A stretch of DNA of 64,000 nt from Antedon mediterranea. Lineage: Eukaryota > Echinodermata > Crinoidea > Comatulida > Antedonidae. A program made the translations under genes and the position numbers. The notes beneath the pieces were generated by a model that searched no databases, had not been told where the DNA came from, and saw only the letters and a list, made by a program, of their open reading frames with translations. Shown one piece after another: positions 25,037 to 41,633 of this stretch (the first letter of the stretch is position 1; each line of letters begins with the position of its first letter). The DNA is taken from assembly GCF_964355755.1 (NCBI RefSeq), contig NC_092676.1:21868288-21932287 (forward strand). Reading direction: 5' to 3'.

Positions 25037-25872
25037 TCTGTGTAAATAGTCAATGTAGACGTTTATCTAAACTCCAAGTGGCTTCCTTTCTTAGTAACTA
25101 TGAAGGAATATTTGGTCGATTAATATACATTATAATAATTTGCCATGGCATAATTGGATATGAAGGTTATCAATATAATAGAAACTATTGTATTACGTCA
25201 AAGTTCACCGCGTTTTACTGTAGGCAAAAATAGCAGTGCATTTATAAGTGCAGTGAACTAGCATAAATAATAGAATCTACTTAAAACGAATAAATCATTC
25301 TTTTCTTTTGTCACCACCGTTTTTGTTTTCAATATGTATTTTTAAAATCAACAAAAATATATATTATATAAGATATTTATATTCAATTTTTAAAAATATA
25401 CATTCTAAATAACCTCATTTTGTTAGCGCCGTGTTTAAATATTTTGTAGCCTAAATTCTCACATTATTATACTAGTTTTTTAACTTTGATGTGTGAATGA
25501 GTTATATACATGTTATGTCTGTTGGTGAAGATCTTTGTGAGATAGATGTGTTACCAAATGTTGAGTTTCTAACCACAAATACAACCTGAAACTAGATTTT
25601 AATTCGCCATTTTTATAAATTATAAGTGACCTTTGTGATTAAAAACACTTACGACGTTAAAATATGAGCGCAAAAACCTGACGTATGCCATAATAACGGT
25701 TAATACGGTTATGGTGTCATAGGATATACAGTATGCTGTATACTACAGTACATACAGTGTATCATAGGTAATTTTGACATAATGACGTCAACAAAAAGAA
25801 ACTTGAAGGCCGGTTGAAGCCAACTGAACCGTACTGGTGGTTACATTATGGTCCTATCGGAATAATTTTAAT

Positions 25873-26008
25873 AGGGACTTTACGAAACAGGGCGGTTAAA
25901 AGAGGACGACGGATAGTTTGTGTTTGCTCTAGAGCGTAAAATCATATAGAGTCGGCATAGCCGTTGAGTACCCTCCTGTGGCTTCCCGTCCTGTTTCGTA
26001 AAGTCCCT
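25873..26008. repeat. MITE with AGGGACTTTACGAAACAGG ends
   Basis: 136 bp with about 24-bp terminal inverted repeats (AGGGACTTTACGAAACAGG and its complement CCTGTTTCGTAAAGTCCCT), flanked by AAT on both sides. The sister copy is at 34523-34733. Confidence 0.85.
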
Positions 26009-26436
26009 AATGAATAATAATAGACGTTGATATTGATACTTATAACAAAATCAATAAACCAATATTTTTTAGCAGTGGTGATGATAGCGTTTTATTTCAT
26101 AGACTGTAATTTATATACTAGTCTGCATGAATAGAAACGCTAGAATATCATTTTTGTCTGAAATTCGAATCTTTATTAAAGAAGCACAGAAGCACAGAGA
26201 GAGCTGAACAAGAAAGACCTCCACGATAAACATCCTCAACTTTTTTTTTTTTTTTAATTGACAAAAGATAAACAAAAGGTCATGCACACAGACTAGATAT
26301 CCACGAAGGATGATCAGTGTTTATCCAAAACACACAAACAGTCTCTGGATTCAATCTCTAGAATTATAAAGGTCTTCAATTGGAAAGAACCCAGTTGAAT
26401 GTAGTCAATGGCTTGACCTCGCTTGCTTTTATTTTA

Positions 26437-26751
26437 AGGATACGTAAGCTTTATCAGCTTGCTTTCTGCCCCACACATTTAAGGATCCGTAAAATTTATC
26501 AGCTCGCTTACTGTCACATATTTAAGGATCCGTAAGCTTGTTCAGCTCGCTTTCAGCCACACAGTTAAGGATCCATAAGCTTGATCAGCTCGCACACTGC
26601 CACACATTTAATGATCCGTAAGTTTGATCAGCTCGATTACTGCCATATATTATTTAAGGATTCGTAAAATTGATCAGCTGGCTTAGGCCTACTGCCACAT
26701 ATTTAAGGATCCGTAAGCTTGATCAGCTCACTTACTGCCATATATTTAAGG
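26437..26751. repeat. Minisatellite with GGATCCGTAAGCTTGATCAG units
   Basis: About seven degenerate units of 40-50 bp, each close to AAGGATCCGTAAGCTTGATC + AGCTCGCTTACTGCCACATA. The homologous array in block 2 is at 35335-35665 with different unit order. It ends just downstream of SULT gene D. Confidence 0.85.
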
Positions 26752-26816
26752 AAAGGCCTTTTTATACCGTACGTTACTACTGAGCGTTATGTCCCGTTAT
26801 GTAGAAAACTAACATT

Positions 26817-27775
<959 letters not shown>

Positions 27776-27937
27776 ATATAATATGTAAAGACATACAATA
27801 ACCTAAGATTTCGTTAAAATGTCGTGAAAATAGATACATTGTATGCCAAGCTGATGTTATTCAATGATGCTTACATTATGGTATTACCAACATATAGTCT
27901 AGGCAAAAAATGTGAAAAAAAATGAGTTAGGGGGAGT

Positions 27938-29937
27938 GGAATGTTAGAGGCTGTCAACATAGCCAGATATCCTAATTAAACCCTTCTGACCACTAAACCC
28001 TTCTGACACTACAGTTTTTGCCTCGTATTAAAATGGCGGCCATTTTTCAAAATGGCCGCCATTTTTATATAAAATGTGGATAAAATCAGATCTAAATAAG
28101 GTAGATACACAATCTTGGTGTCTAAACACATGTACTTCAGACACGGAATCCATTAGGCCTTGTTGACACTTCAGTTTTTGCCTCGTATTAAAATGGCAGC
28201 CATTTTTCAAAATGGCCGCCATTTTTATTAAAATGTGGATAAAATCAGATCTAAATAAGGTAGATACACAATCTTGGTGTCTAAACACATGTACTTCAGA
28301 CACGGAATCCATTAGGCCTTGTTGACACTTCAGTTTTTGCCTCGTATTTAAATGGCAGCCATTTTTCAAAATGGCCGCCATTTTTATATAAAATGTGGAT
28401 AAAATCATATCTAAATAAGGTAGATACACAATCTTGGTGTCTAAACACATGTACTTCAGACACGAAATCCATTAGGCCTTGTTGACACTTCAGTTTTTGC
28501 CTCGTATTAAAATGGCAGCCATTTTAAAAAAATGGCCGCCATTTTTATATAAAATATGCATAAAATGAGATCTAAATAAGTTTTCTGGACAAGTAGTTCT
28601 CGAGAAAATGCAGTTTCAGTTTACTTTACTTTAAGACTGCTCGCCGGCTTTTGAAAATTCTCTCCTATCTTTTAACAATAGCAGGTCTGAAAATAATACT
28701 AAAAAGTGGTCCAAAATTGGGACCGTGGTCCGGATTGCCTCCAAAATGTAATGGAGTAGAACTTGACCACATATCTAGCTAACCCTAATTTTGGTAAAGA
28801 TCTCGCAATAACTTTTTGAGTAATCCTGCTAACAAACAGACAAACAAATGAAAGCACTCAAAAGCTGCAGTGAAGTACTTGGCAAAATATATCCACTGAT
28901 AGAGAGCATGTTGAATGATACATTTTTTTTTGCTTTAGATATTATTAGCTTGACATAGTTCAAATCCAGCTGGGGTTTATAATTTGGGTACGCGATAGAC
29001 TACATATATCTCCTTAGCGGAGGTAAATAATATTAGTTTATGTAATAGGAGGGCCTACAGTCAAGATGAAACATCTGTGAAGTTACATGCAAATGAATTC
29101 AACAAAAGCTGAGGCTTTAAAATCCTAGTCATGGCTCTATACAAACTAAACCTTTACCAATTTGTAAAACAAATTCCAGATTTTCGATTTCATGAACAGA
29201 TAAATTAGGTAACCATTTTGAAAAATGTTAGTTTAATTAATTAATTGTTTAAGTTAAATGCACATGTAGCTAACATTTTTCAAATTTATTTATTATAGAT
29301 TTAATGGATTGCTTGCCTGAAAAAAAACATGTGTTTAGACACCAAGATCATGCATATACCTTATTTAGATCCGATTTTACGCTATTTCAATACGAGGCAA
29401 AATCTGAAGTGTCACCAAGACCTAATGGATTCCGTGAAGTACATGTGTTTAGACACCAAGATTGTGTATCTACCTTATTTAGATCTGATTTTATCCACAT
29501 TTTATATAAAAATGGCTGCCATTTCAATACGAGGCAAAAACTGAAGTGTCAACAAGGCCTAATGGATTCCGTGTCTGAAGTACATGTGTTTAGACACCAA
29601 GATTGTGTATTTACCTTATTTAGATCTGATTTTATCCACATTTTATATAAAAATGGCGGCCATTTTGAAAAATGGCTGCCATTTCAATACGAGGCAAAAA
29701 CTGTATTGTCAACAAGGCCTAATGGATTCCGTGTCTGAAGTACATGTGTTTAGACACCAAGATTGTGTATCTGCCTTACTTAGATCTGATTTTATCCACA
29801 TTTTATACAAAAATGGCGGCCATTTTGAAAAATGGCCGCCATTTTAATACGAGGCAAAAACTGTAGTGTCAGAAGGGTTTAGTGATCAGAAGGGTTTAAT
29901 TAGGATATCTTGCTATGTTGACAGCCTCTAACATTCC
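27938..29937. mobile_element. Foldback element with tandem-repeat arms
   Basis: A 2,000-bp element with long inverted arms (about 27938-28570 and 29300-29937). Outer ends are GGAATGTTAGAGGCTGTCAA and its complement. The left arm carries about 3.5 tandem units of ~160 bp (CAGTTTTTGCC recurs at 28012, 28172, 28331 and 28491), and the right arm carries inverted units. Each unit contains a smaller palindrome, AATGGCGGCCATTTTTCAAA and ATGGCCGCCATT. The centre (28600-29290) has no clear gene. This architecture matches FB/Galileo-type foldback elements. I found no target duplication. Reading frames of 87-144 codons here are repeat artefacts. Confidence 0.8.
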
Positions 29938-29961
29938 ATTCCACACTTAATGTGCTCTCCA

Positions 29962-30689
29962 CAGGTTGAATGGGTAGAGGAGTGGTTTGTGCAGACATGA
30001 TTAGTTCAAAGATTGTTATGGATCCGTTTAAAATTGATCGGTTTGTTTTAAGCAGCCACATAGGCCTACTGTAAGGATCAACAAGCTGTTCTCAATCAAA
30101 AAAAAATTAAACATTTCAACATATTATACTAACCATAATTATACCGAAATTAACACAATGTAACATTTATTTGTAAAAAGTAAACCTATTTCAAATACAG
30201 TACTACCAAGAGTGTCACTCTTCCCTAGTAGGCCTACTTGTGTGAGGCTATGTAGTACACTCTCGACACACGCATAACGGTTCTATTCTAAATTGGACAA
30301 AGTTGCTCCACACCTACGGTCAAAGACCGATACATTATATCTACCTACCCCTACATGCGCATTTTCCACGGAAAATATTTATAATAGGCCTAAAGCATGT
30401 GTCAATATTCTGCATTTTAATGCATTACGTAATTTACCATCTACCTCTGGTAAACGTTGGAACTCGCGGAACGAACACGGTATGATTGAATTATTATACT
30501 GTAGTCTGTTCAGCTTCTTTCCTTCCTTTCGCTTATGCAAAAAATTCATCAAAATTATTACTAATTGTTTTGTTTTAGCGATGTTTTCCTTTCTAAGCTG
30601 TAATACTTTAAACTGAGTGATAAAAAAAATGCAACTCTTTGCTTATACCAATACAATTGTATCTCACTGAACGTCTGACCCATATATGT
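29962..30689. other. Intergenic DNA of segmental block 2
   Basis: Homologous to 21406-21860 and 22200-22495. Contains the GAGTGTCACTCTTCCCTAG-type hairpin near 30210 and lacks the LINE found in block 1. No exon seen. Confidence 0.6.
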
Positions 30690-33486
<2,797 letters not shown>

Positions 33487-33813
33487 TCTGTGTAAATAGT
33501 CAATGTAGACGTTTCTCTAAACTCCAAGTGGCTTCCTTTCTTAGTAACTATGAAGAAATATTTATACATTATAATGATTTGTCAAGGCATTATTGGATAT
33601 AAAGGTTATCAATATAATAGAAACTATTGTATTACGTCAACGTTCACCGCGTTTTACTGTAGGCAAAAATAGCAGTGCATTGATGCAGTGACCTAGCATA
33701 AATAATAGAAACTACTTAAAACGAATAAACTATTCTTTTCCTTTGTCACCACTGTTTTGTTGGCAATACTTATTTTTAAAATCTACAAAAACATATATTT
33801 TATAAGATATTTA

Positions 33814-33950
33814 CAGTGGCCGATTTCAGCCAAATTAGGGCGTTATAACCCTGCATTAGGGCGTAATAACGCCGTATTAGGGCGTTATAACGATGTGTTA
33901 GGGCGTTATATTATAAAATAATGTTTTTCTTTGGCGGAAATTAGCCACCG
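33814..33950. repeat. hAT-like MITE with internal ATTAGGGCGTTATAAC repeats
   Basis: The ends CAGTGGCCGATTTCAGCCAA and CGGTGGCTAATTTCCGCCAA (complement of the right end) are inverted repeats. GATATTTA is duplicated around the insert, an 8-bp size typical of hAT. The interior has four short tandem units around ATTAGGGCGTTATAAC. The sister block has the empty site near 25365-25385. Confidence 0.82.
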
Positions 33951-34522
33951 TAGATATTTATATTCAATTTTTAAAAAGATACATTTTAATTAACCTAACT
34001 AAATTTAAAAAAACTAAATTTGTTAGCGCAGTGTTTGATACGGTTTCACGCTATCTAAATAGTTTATAGCCTAAATTCTCACAATAATTATGCTAGTTTT
34101 TTTAACTTTGATGTGTGGATGAGTGTTATGTCTGTTGGTGAAGATCTTTGTGAGAAAGATGTGTTACCAAATGTTGAGTTTCTAACCACAAATAACACCT
34201 AAAACTAGATTTTAATTCGTCATTTTGTATGAATTATAATGTGACCTTTGTGATTAAAAATAAAATCCAACATGTACTTAGGACTTTAAAATAAGAGCGC
34301 AAAATCCTGACGTATGCCATCTTATAACCTTACGGTTATGGTGTCATATGATATACAGTAGGACCTATGCTGTATATTACAGAACATACAGTCACAGGTG
34401 AAATTACGGGCCAACTTATATTCTAATTTTTGACATGATGATGTCAACAAAATGAAATTTAAAGGCCGGTTGAAAGCAACTGAACCGTATTGGTCGTTAC
34501 ATTTTGGTCCTATCGGAATAAT

Positions 34523-34733
34523 AGGGACTTTACGAAACAGGACGGTTAAAGGAGGACGACGGATAGTCTACATTTTGGTCCTATCGGAATAATAGGGACT
34601 TTACGAAACAGGACGGTTAAAGGAGGACGACGGATAGTCTGTGTACTTGTTCGCTAGAGCGTAAAATCATATAGAGTTGGCATAGCCGTTGAGTACCGTC
34701 CTGTGGCTTCCCGTCATATTTCGTAAAGTCCCT
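34523..34733. repeat. MITE with duplicated left end
   Basis: Sister copy of the MITE at 25873-26008. A ~70-bp segment holding the left terminus and adjacent flank (…TTTGGTCCTATCGGAATAAT, AGGGACTTTACGAAACAGG…) is repeated in tandem, so the element has two left ends and one right end. Confidence 0.82.
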
Positions 34734-34913
34734 AATGAATAATAATAGACGTCGATATTGATACTATATAACAAAATCAATAAACCAATATTTTTTAGCA
34801 GTGGTGATGATAGCGTTTTATTTCATACACTGTAATTTCTATACTAGTCTGCCCTAGTCTGCATGAATAGAAACGCTAGAATATCATTTTTGTCTGAAAT
34901 TCGAATCTTTATT

Positions 34914-35080
34914 GGACTCCCAGTCCACTCAGCTGTAAAATGAGTACCTGGTTTAAAATACTAGGGAGAAAAAAGGCGGCGTGGAAAGGAACTGGCCACC
35001 CTACCACATAATGCCGAGGCTTAGTAAAATTAGCTCCTAACAGCTCATTCCCCTACGTTCAGAGAACACGGGACTCACCC
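34914..35080. mobile_element. SINE insertion
   Basis: About 167 bp beginning GGACTCCCAGTCCACTCAGC and ending GGGACTCACCCC, flanked by TTATT on both sides. The sister block at about 26174-26180 lacks it. Stretches such as AGCTGTAAAATGAGTACCTG and GGAACTGGCCACCCTACCAC resemble tRNA-derived SINE bodies seen in several animals; the head is probably truncated. Confidence 0.65.
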
Positions 35081-35334
35081 CTTATTAAAGAAGCACAAAG
35101 CTGAACAAGAAAGACCTCCACGATAAGCTTTCTCAGCTTTTATTTTCTTTTTAATTGGCAAAAGACAAACAAAAGGTCATGCACACCGACTAGATATCAT
35201 CCACGAAGGATGGTCAGCGTTTATCCAAAATACACAAATAGTCCCTGTATTTAATTTCTAGAATTATAACGGTCTTAATTGAAAAGCCAGTTGAATATAG
35301 TCAATGGCTTGACCTCGCTCGCTGTCATGTTATG

Positions 35335-35665
35335 GATAAAGCTTGATCAGCTTGCTTTCTGCCACACATTTAAGGATCCGTAAAATTGATCAGCTCGCTT
35401 ACTGCCATATATTTAAGGATCCCTAAGTTTGAATAGCTCGCTTACTGCCATATATTTAAGAATCCGTAGTTTGATCAGCTCGATTACTGCCATATATTAT
35501 TTAAGGATCCGTAAAATTGATCAGCTCGCTTACTGTCACACATTTAGAATTCGTAAGTTTGATCAGCTCGATTACTGCTATATATTATTTAAGGATCCGT
35601 AAAATGTATCAGCTCGTTTACTGTCACTCATGTAGAATTCGTAAGTTTGATCAGCTCCCGTTATG
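35335..35665. repeat. Minisatellite, block 2 copy
   Basis: Same degenerate 40-60 bp unit as 26437-26751 (AAGGATCCGTAAAATTGATC + AGCTCGCTTACTGCC). It ends about 15 bp before the 3' end of SULT gene E. Confidence 0.83.
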
Positions 35666-35680
35666 TAGAACACTAACATT

Positions 35681-38814
<3,134 letters not shown>

Positions 38815-39318
38815 TCTACAAGATCTACGTTTTGATACCAACTGAAGCTTTAACCGCTGTACTATTGTAAGCCTATCGGAATTTGTATGTAAACGGTCAA
38901 AGATCAACTGATATGACGTAGCTAAAATTCATTTCCATTACAAAACAGTACAACTCTAAACACAACCTTAGAGATAATCTCAATTGTAAATAACAAATGT
39001 TAAGGCATACAAACTTATAGTGTGTTTTATGTAGAAAGAACTTACAGTAAATGGCGCATTTGATATCTATTTTTCACGTGTAAACTAGTTACTTAAACTA
39101 GTATAACTGCGTCTAATCATAATGTTAGATATAAATATAAATTTCGAGGACCTTTGTTACCTTAAGACCGAAATTAAATGTAGGAGTAGTTTCTTTAAAC
39201 ACTAACATACAGTAGGCCTACAATGGCTCTGATACATTATAAAGCTTGACCGCACTCTGTGTACCGTATCCATCCATGAAACAAATTCAAATGTAAAACA
39301 TTTTGTTTATAACCTTAC
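38815..39318. other. Upstream region of SULT gene E
   Basis: About 500 bp between exon 1 of gene E and orphan exon F. It should hold the gene E promoter, but I see no clear TATA box. The exon 1 frame stays open upstream to 38907, which I treat as 5' UTR because the other genes start at the aligned MA(T/K). Confidence 0.5.
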
Positions 39319-39499
39319 CCGCTTTTGGATATGTTACCACAACAACATCATCATCACGTACTTCAAAGTTCAGCATTAGCTCATGCATGTCTTTCCGCAC
39401 CTGAGGTGGATATCTTTCACCATCAACCACAACTATCCCGGCGTACTCCCCTTTCTTCGGAATGCTTTTCTGGCTTACCTGGGAAAAAGCTGTAGCCAT
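39319..39499 (-). CDS. Orphan sulfotransferase exon 1 (F)
   Basis: Exactly 181 nt like the other SULT first exons, starting MATAFSQVSQKSIPKKGEYA and ending TYPKAG at a GTAAGG donor in the same phase. It keeps the canonical Pro of the PSB loop (TYPKAG), unlike genes A-E (TYSKAG). No exons 2-6 of its own follow before gene E begins, so it could be an alternative first exon of gene E or the remnant of a lost gene. It is open and has a good start, so recent loss or real use is likely. Confidence 0.7.
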
Positions 39500-41449
39500 T
39501 GTGTTATGAGTAAAATAATAACAATGCTTAACCGTAGGATATTAATCAAGTAAATGAAATTTTCTATATATGTTTGTCTAATAAAAAATATGATGGTATG
39601 GTTGTTAACTATATGAAGACATGTATATTGTGAAGGCCGTATCATACATTTTATGTTTCCGGCAAGTCGTAATAAAAAAAGTGAATGTTTAATGCAAAAT
39701 CCATTATTTGTTACCAGCATACATTTGTGTAAAGTGAATTTTACAGACAAAGGAAAGCCTAATACAATCTATCTTCATATTTGTTTGTAATGTACTGCAT
39801 TAAACGAGCTTTGCTCTTGTGGTCATCTATACCAGCATTTGATATATTCTATCGTTCATGAATTCTAAATGGTAAATTGATATTTTTACTTTGTTTTCAA
39901 TACCAGCAATTATTTTTATTATATAATAAAATGTCTGTTAGATGGATTTATATCCCAATTATATTGACGGGAAACGTGCGAGTTTTTTCAAAATTTAATA
40001 TTTTTCTATACAATATGTATGCCGTAGGTATTATTGTAATATTCTGTATTTACTGATTGTTATATTTTTTCTATTTATTTATTTTTTTATAGTTGTTTCA
40101 TTGCAGGACCATATTGAAAAACAGAAATTGTGTGATCTTTTCTTTTCTGAATTATGTTATCCTGCCTAAATAATAATTAATGAATTAGAATGGCAAAAAT
40201 TTGAATAAGAATGAATGATAACACATACTGGTAGTAGTGATTTAGGTTATTAAGTTAAATCAACACTTTACGTTTAATTAGTTTCTCCAGTATATTAATA
40301 AGAACATTTGGTAATACAACAATAGATGTGCTTTATATGTATATCATAGTATCATATACCATAACCTAAACCTTAATCGTACATGATACAGGCACCACAT
40401 GTGATACAAATGAGTATTACTGGTCGAATATTACAGATCTAAGAATCTCTTGTCAAATTCGCTTAAAAAACGTTTCTGTTTGGCGCCCTCTTTATCGACA
40501 CACAGTATTGTTCTTGCCTACAAATAAATCATTCACGCTTATACTTTCTTTACTCTGTATCTCAATATTGTTTAGTTTTTATAGATTTATCGTGAGTTGT
40601 TTTTTTAATGAGATTAAACCTTCCATACACTTGGATAAGTTGCTGAATTTGTACAGTTTATCAGAAAATACCTTCATGGGAACTAGGCCTACCAAACCAC
40701 GTAATAACAATTTAGCTAGTAGCTGCGCAACTCAAATCTGTCTTGCTAAACCGAAAGCCCATTCCCCCTGATCTATCTCCTGTGAATGTATTTTCATAAA
40801 ACATCTGTTACAAATTGTAACAAATACAATTATATCAGTCAATGAGAGTTTTGACATTGTCAAAAACGTGAGTGAAATTGTTATAGGTCTAAACATTTGC
40901 GATATCACCGAAAAGAAAGTTGCGTGTCCGGTTACCAAGTGGTGGTGTTTAGGCTGGGGCGGTTCCGATGATTACGTCATCAGTTTAGCGGCAATTATTT
41001 CGTCTTGAGTCTACATCCGTGTGGGTGCCGCGCGTTGTAACGTTTGATGTAAGTAAGGTTCGTGAGCTATCCATGGAGCTATTATAGCTCCATGAGCTAT
41101 CCATGTAATTTAACTCTTCCCTGATTTTATTAATATGTTACATTTGTTTGTATATTATCTGAAACGTAAATCATAATCAAACTGTTTGTAGTTTCTCAAC
41201 TCCACTGCACAAAAGACTTTGTGTCCCGCGATCAAAAGTCACGTTTGGACTTTAGAAAGTTAATACAATTTTGATAAATGATCTAATGATAAAATATGTT
41301 CTATCCAATTAATTATCTATCCTCTCTCTATTTTTGAAACATATCACATGTCAGCACTTATTAAAACGTGGAAAGGTTTAAACTTTTGTCAAACATCGTA
41401 CACAAATTAAACGTGTCAGTAATTACATAACATATCTTTTTGGTGTTTT
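39500..41449. other. Intergenic stretch between the SULT array and the C4-like array
   Basis: About 2 kb, AT-rich. No exon recognised; the 87-codon frame at 40508-40771 has no features. GAGCTATCCATGGAGCTATT repeats as a short inverted repeat near 41067-41105. Confidence 0.5.
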
Positions 41450-41567
41450 AATGCAATGTATACACAAAACACCATTAGTTAAAAGCAACAAGGACCTAAA
41501 AAGCCTTTGTTCAAACATTCATCTGAGATACTATCAACAACAAAATCTGGCCCATAATGTATATAAA
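41450..41567 (+). promoter_or_regulatory. Promoter of C4-like gene 1
   Basis: A conserved 40-bp block (starts AATGCAATGTATACACAAAA, ends TTAGTTAAAAGCAAC) is followed about 70 bp later by TATATAAA at 41560-41567, 67 bp before the ATG. The same two elements precede all four genes of the family. Confidence 0.75.
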
Positions 41568-41633
41568 CACGTGTGAAATGTTACAAATTCATATTAACTC
41601 TAACTCTAGCAAGGTGCATGAGTAAAAACAAAC

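Larger units (their letters stand above)
25037..26816. other. 5' flank of gene B and gap to gene D
   Basis: Colinear with 33487-35680 in block 2. It contains a possible relic of SULT exon 3 at 25563-25588, a MITE at 25873-26008 and a minisatellite at 26437-26751. No other exon seen. Confidence 0.55.

Noticed and set aside
26437-26751. CRISPR-like repeat array
   Set aside because: Units are degenerate and contiguous without unique spacers, in a eukaryotic context; it is a minisatellite.
28028-28450. 140-codon minus-strand frame and the 144-codon plus-strand frame at 29304-29738
   Set aside because: Both are readings through the 160-bp tandem units of the foldback element; the amino-acid repeats simply mirror the DNA repeat, and the same phrases appear in both arms.
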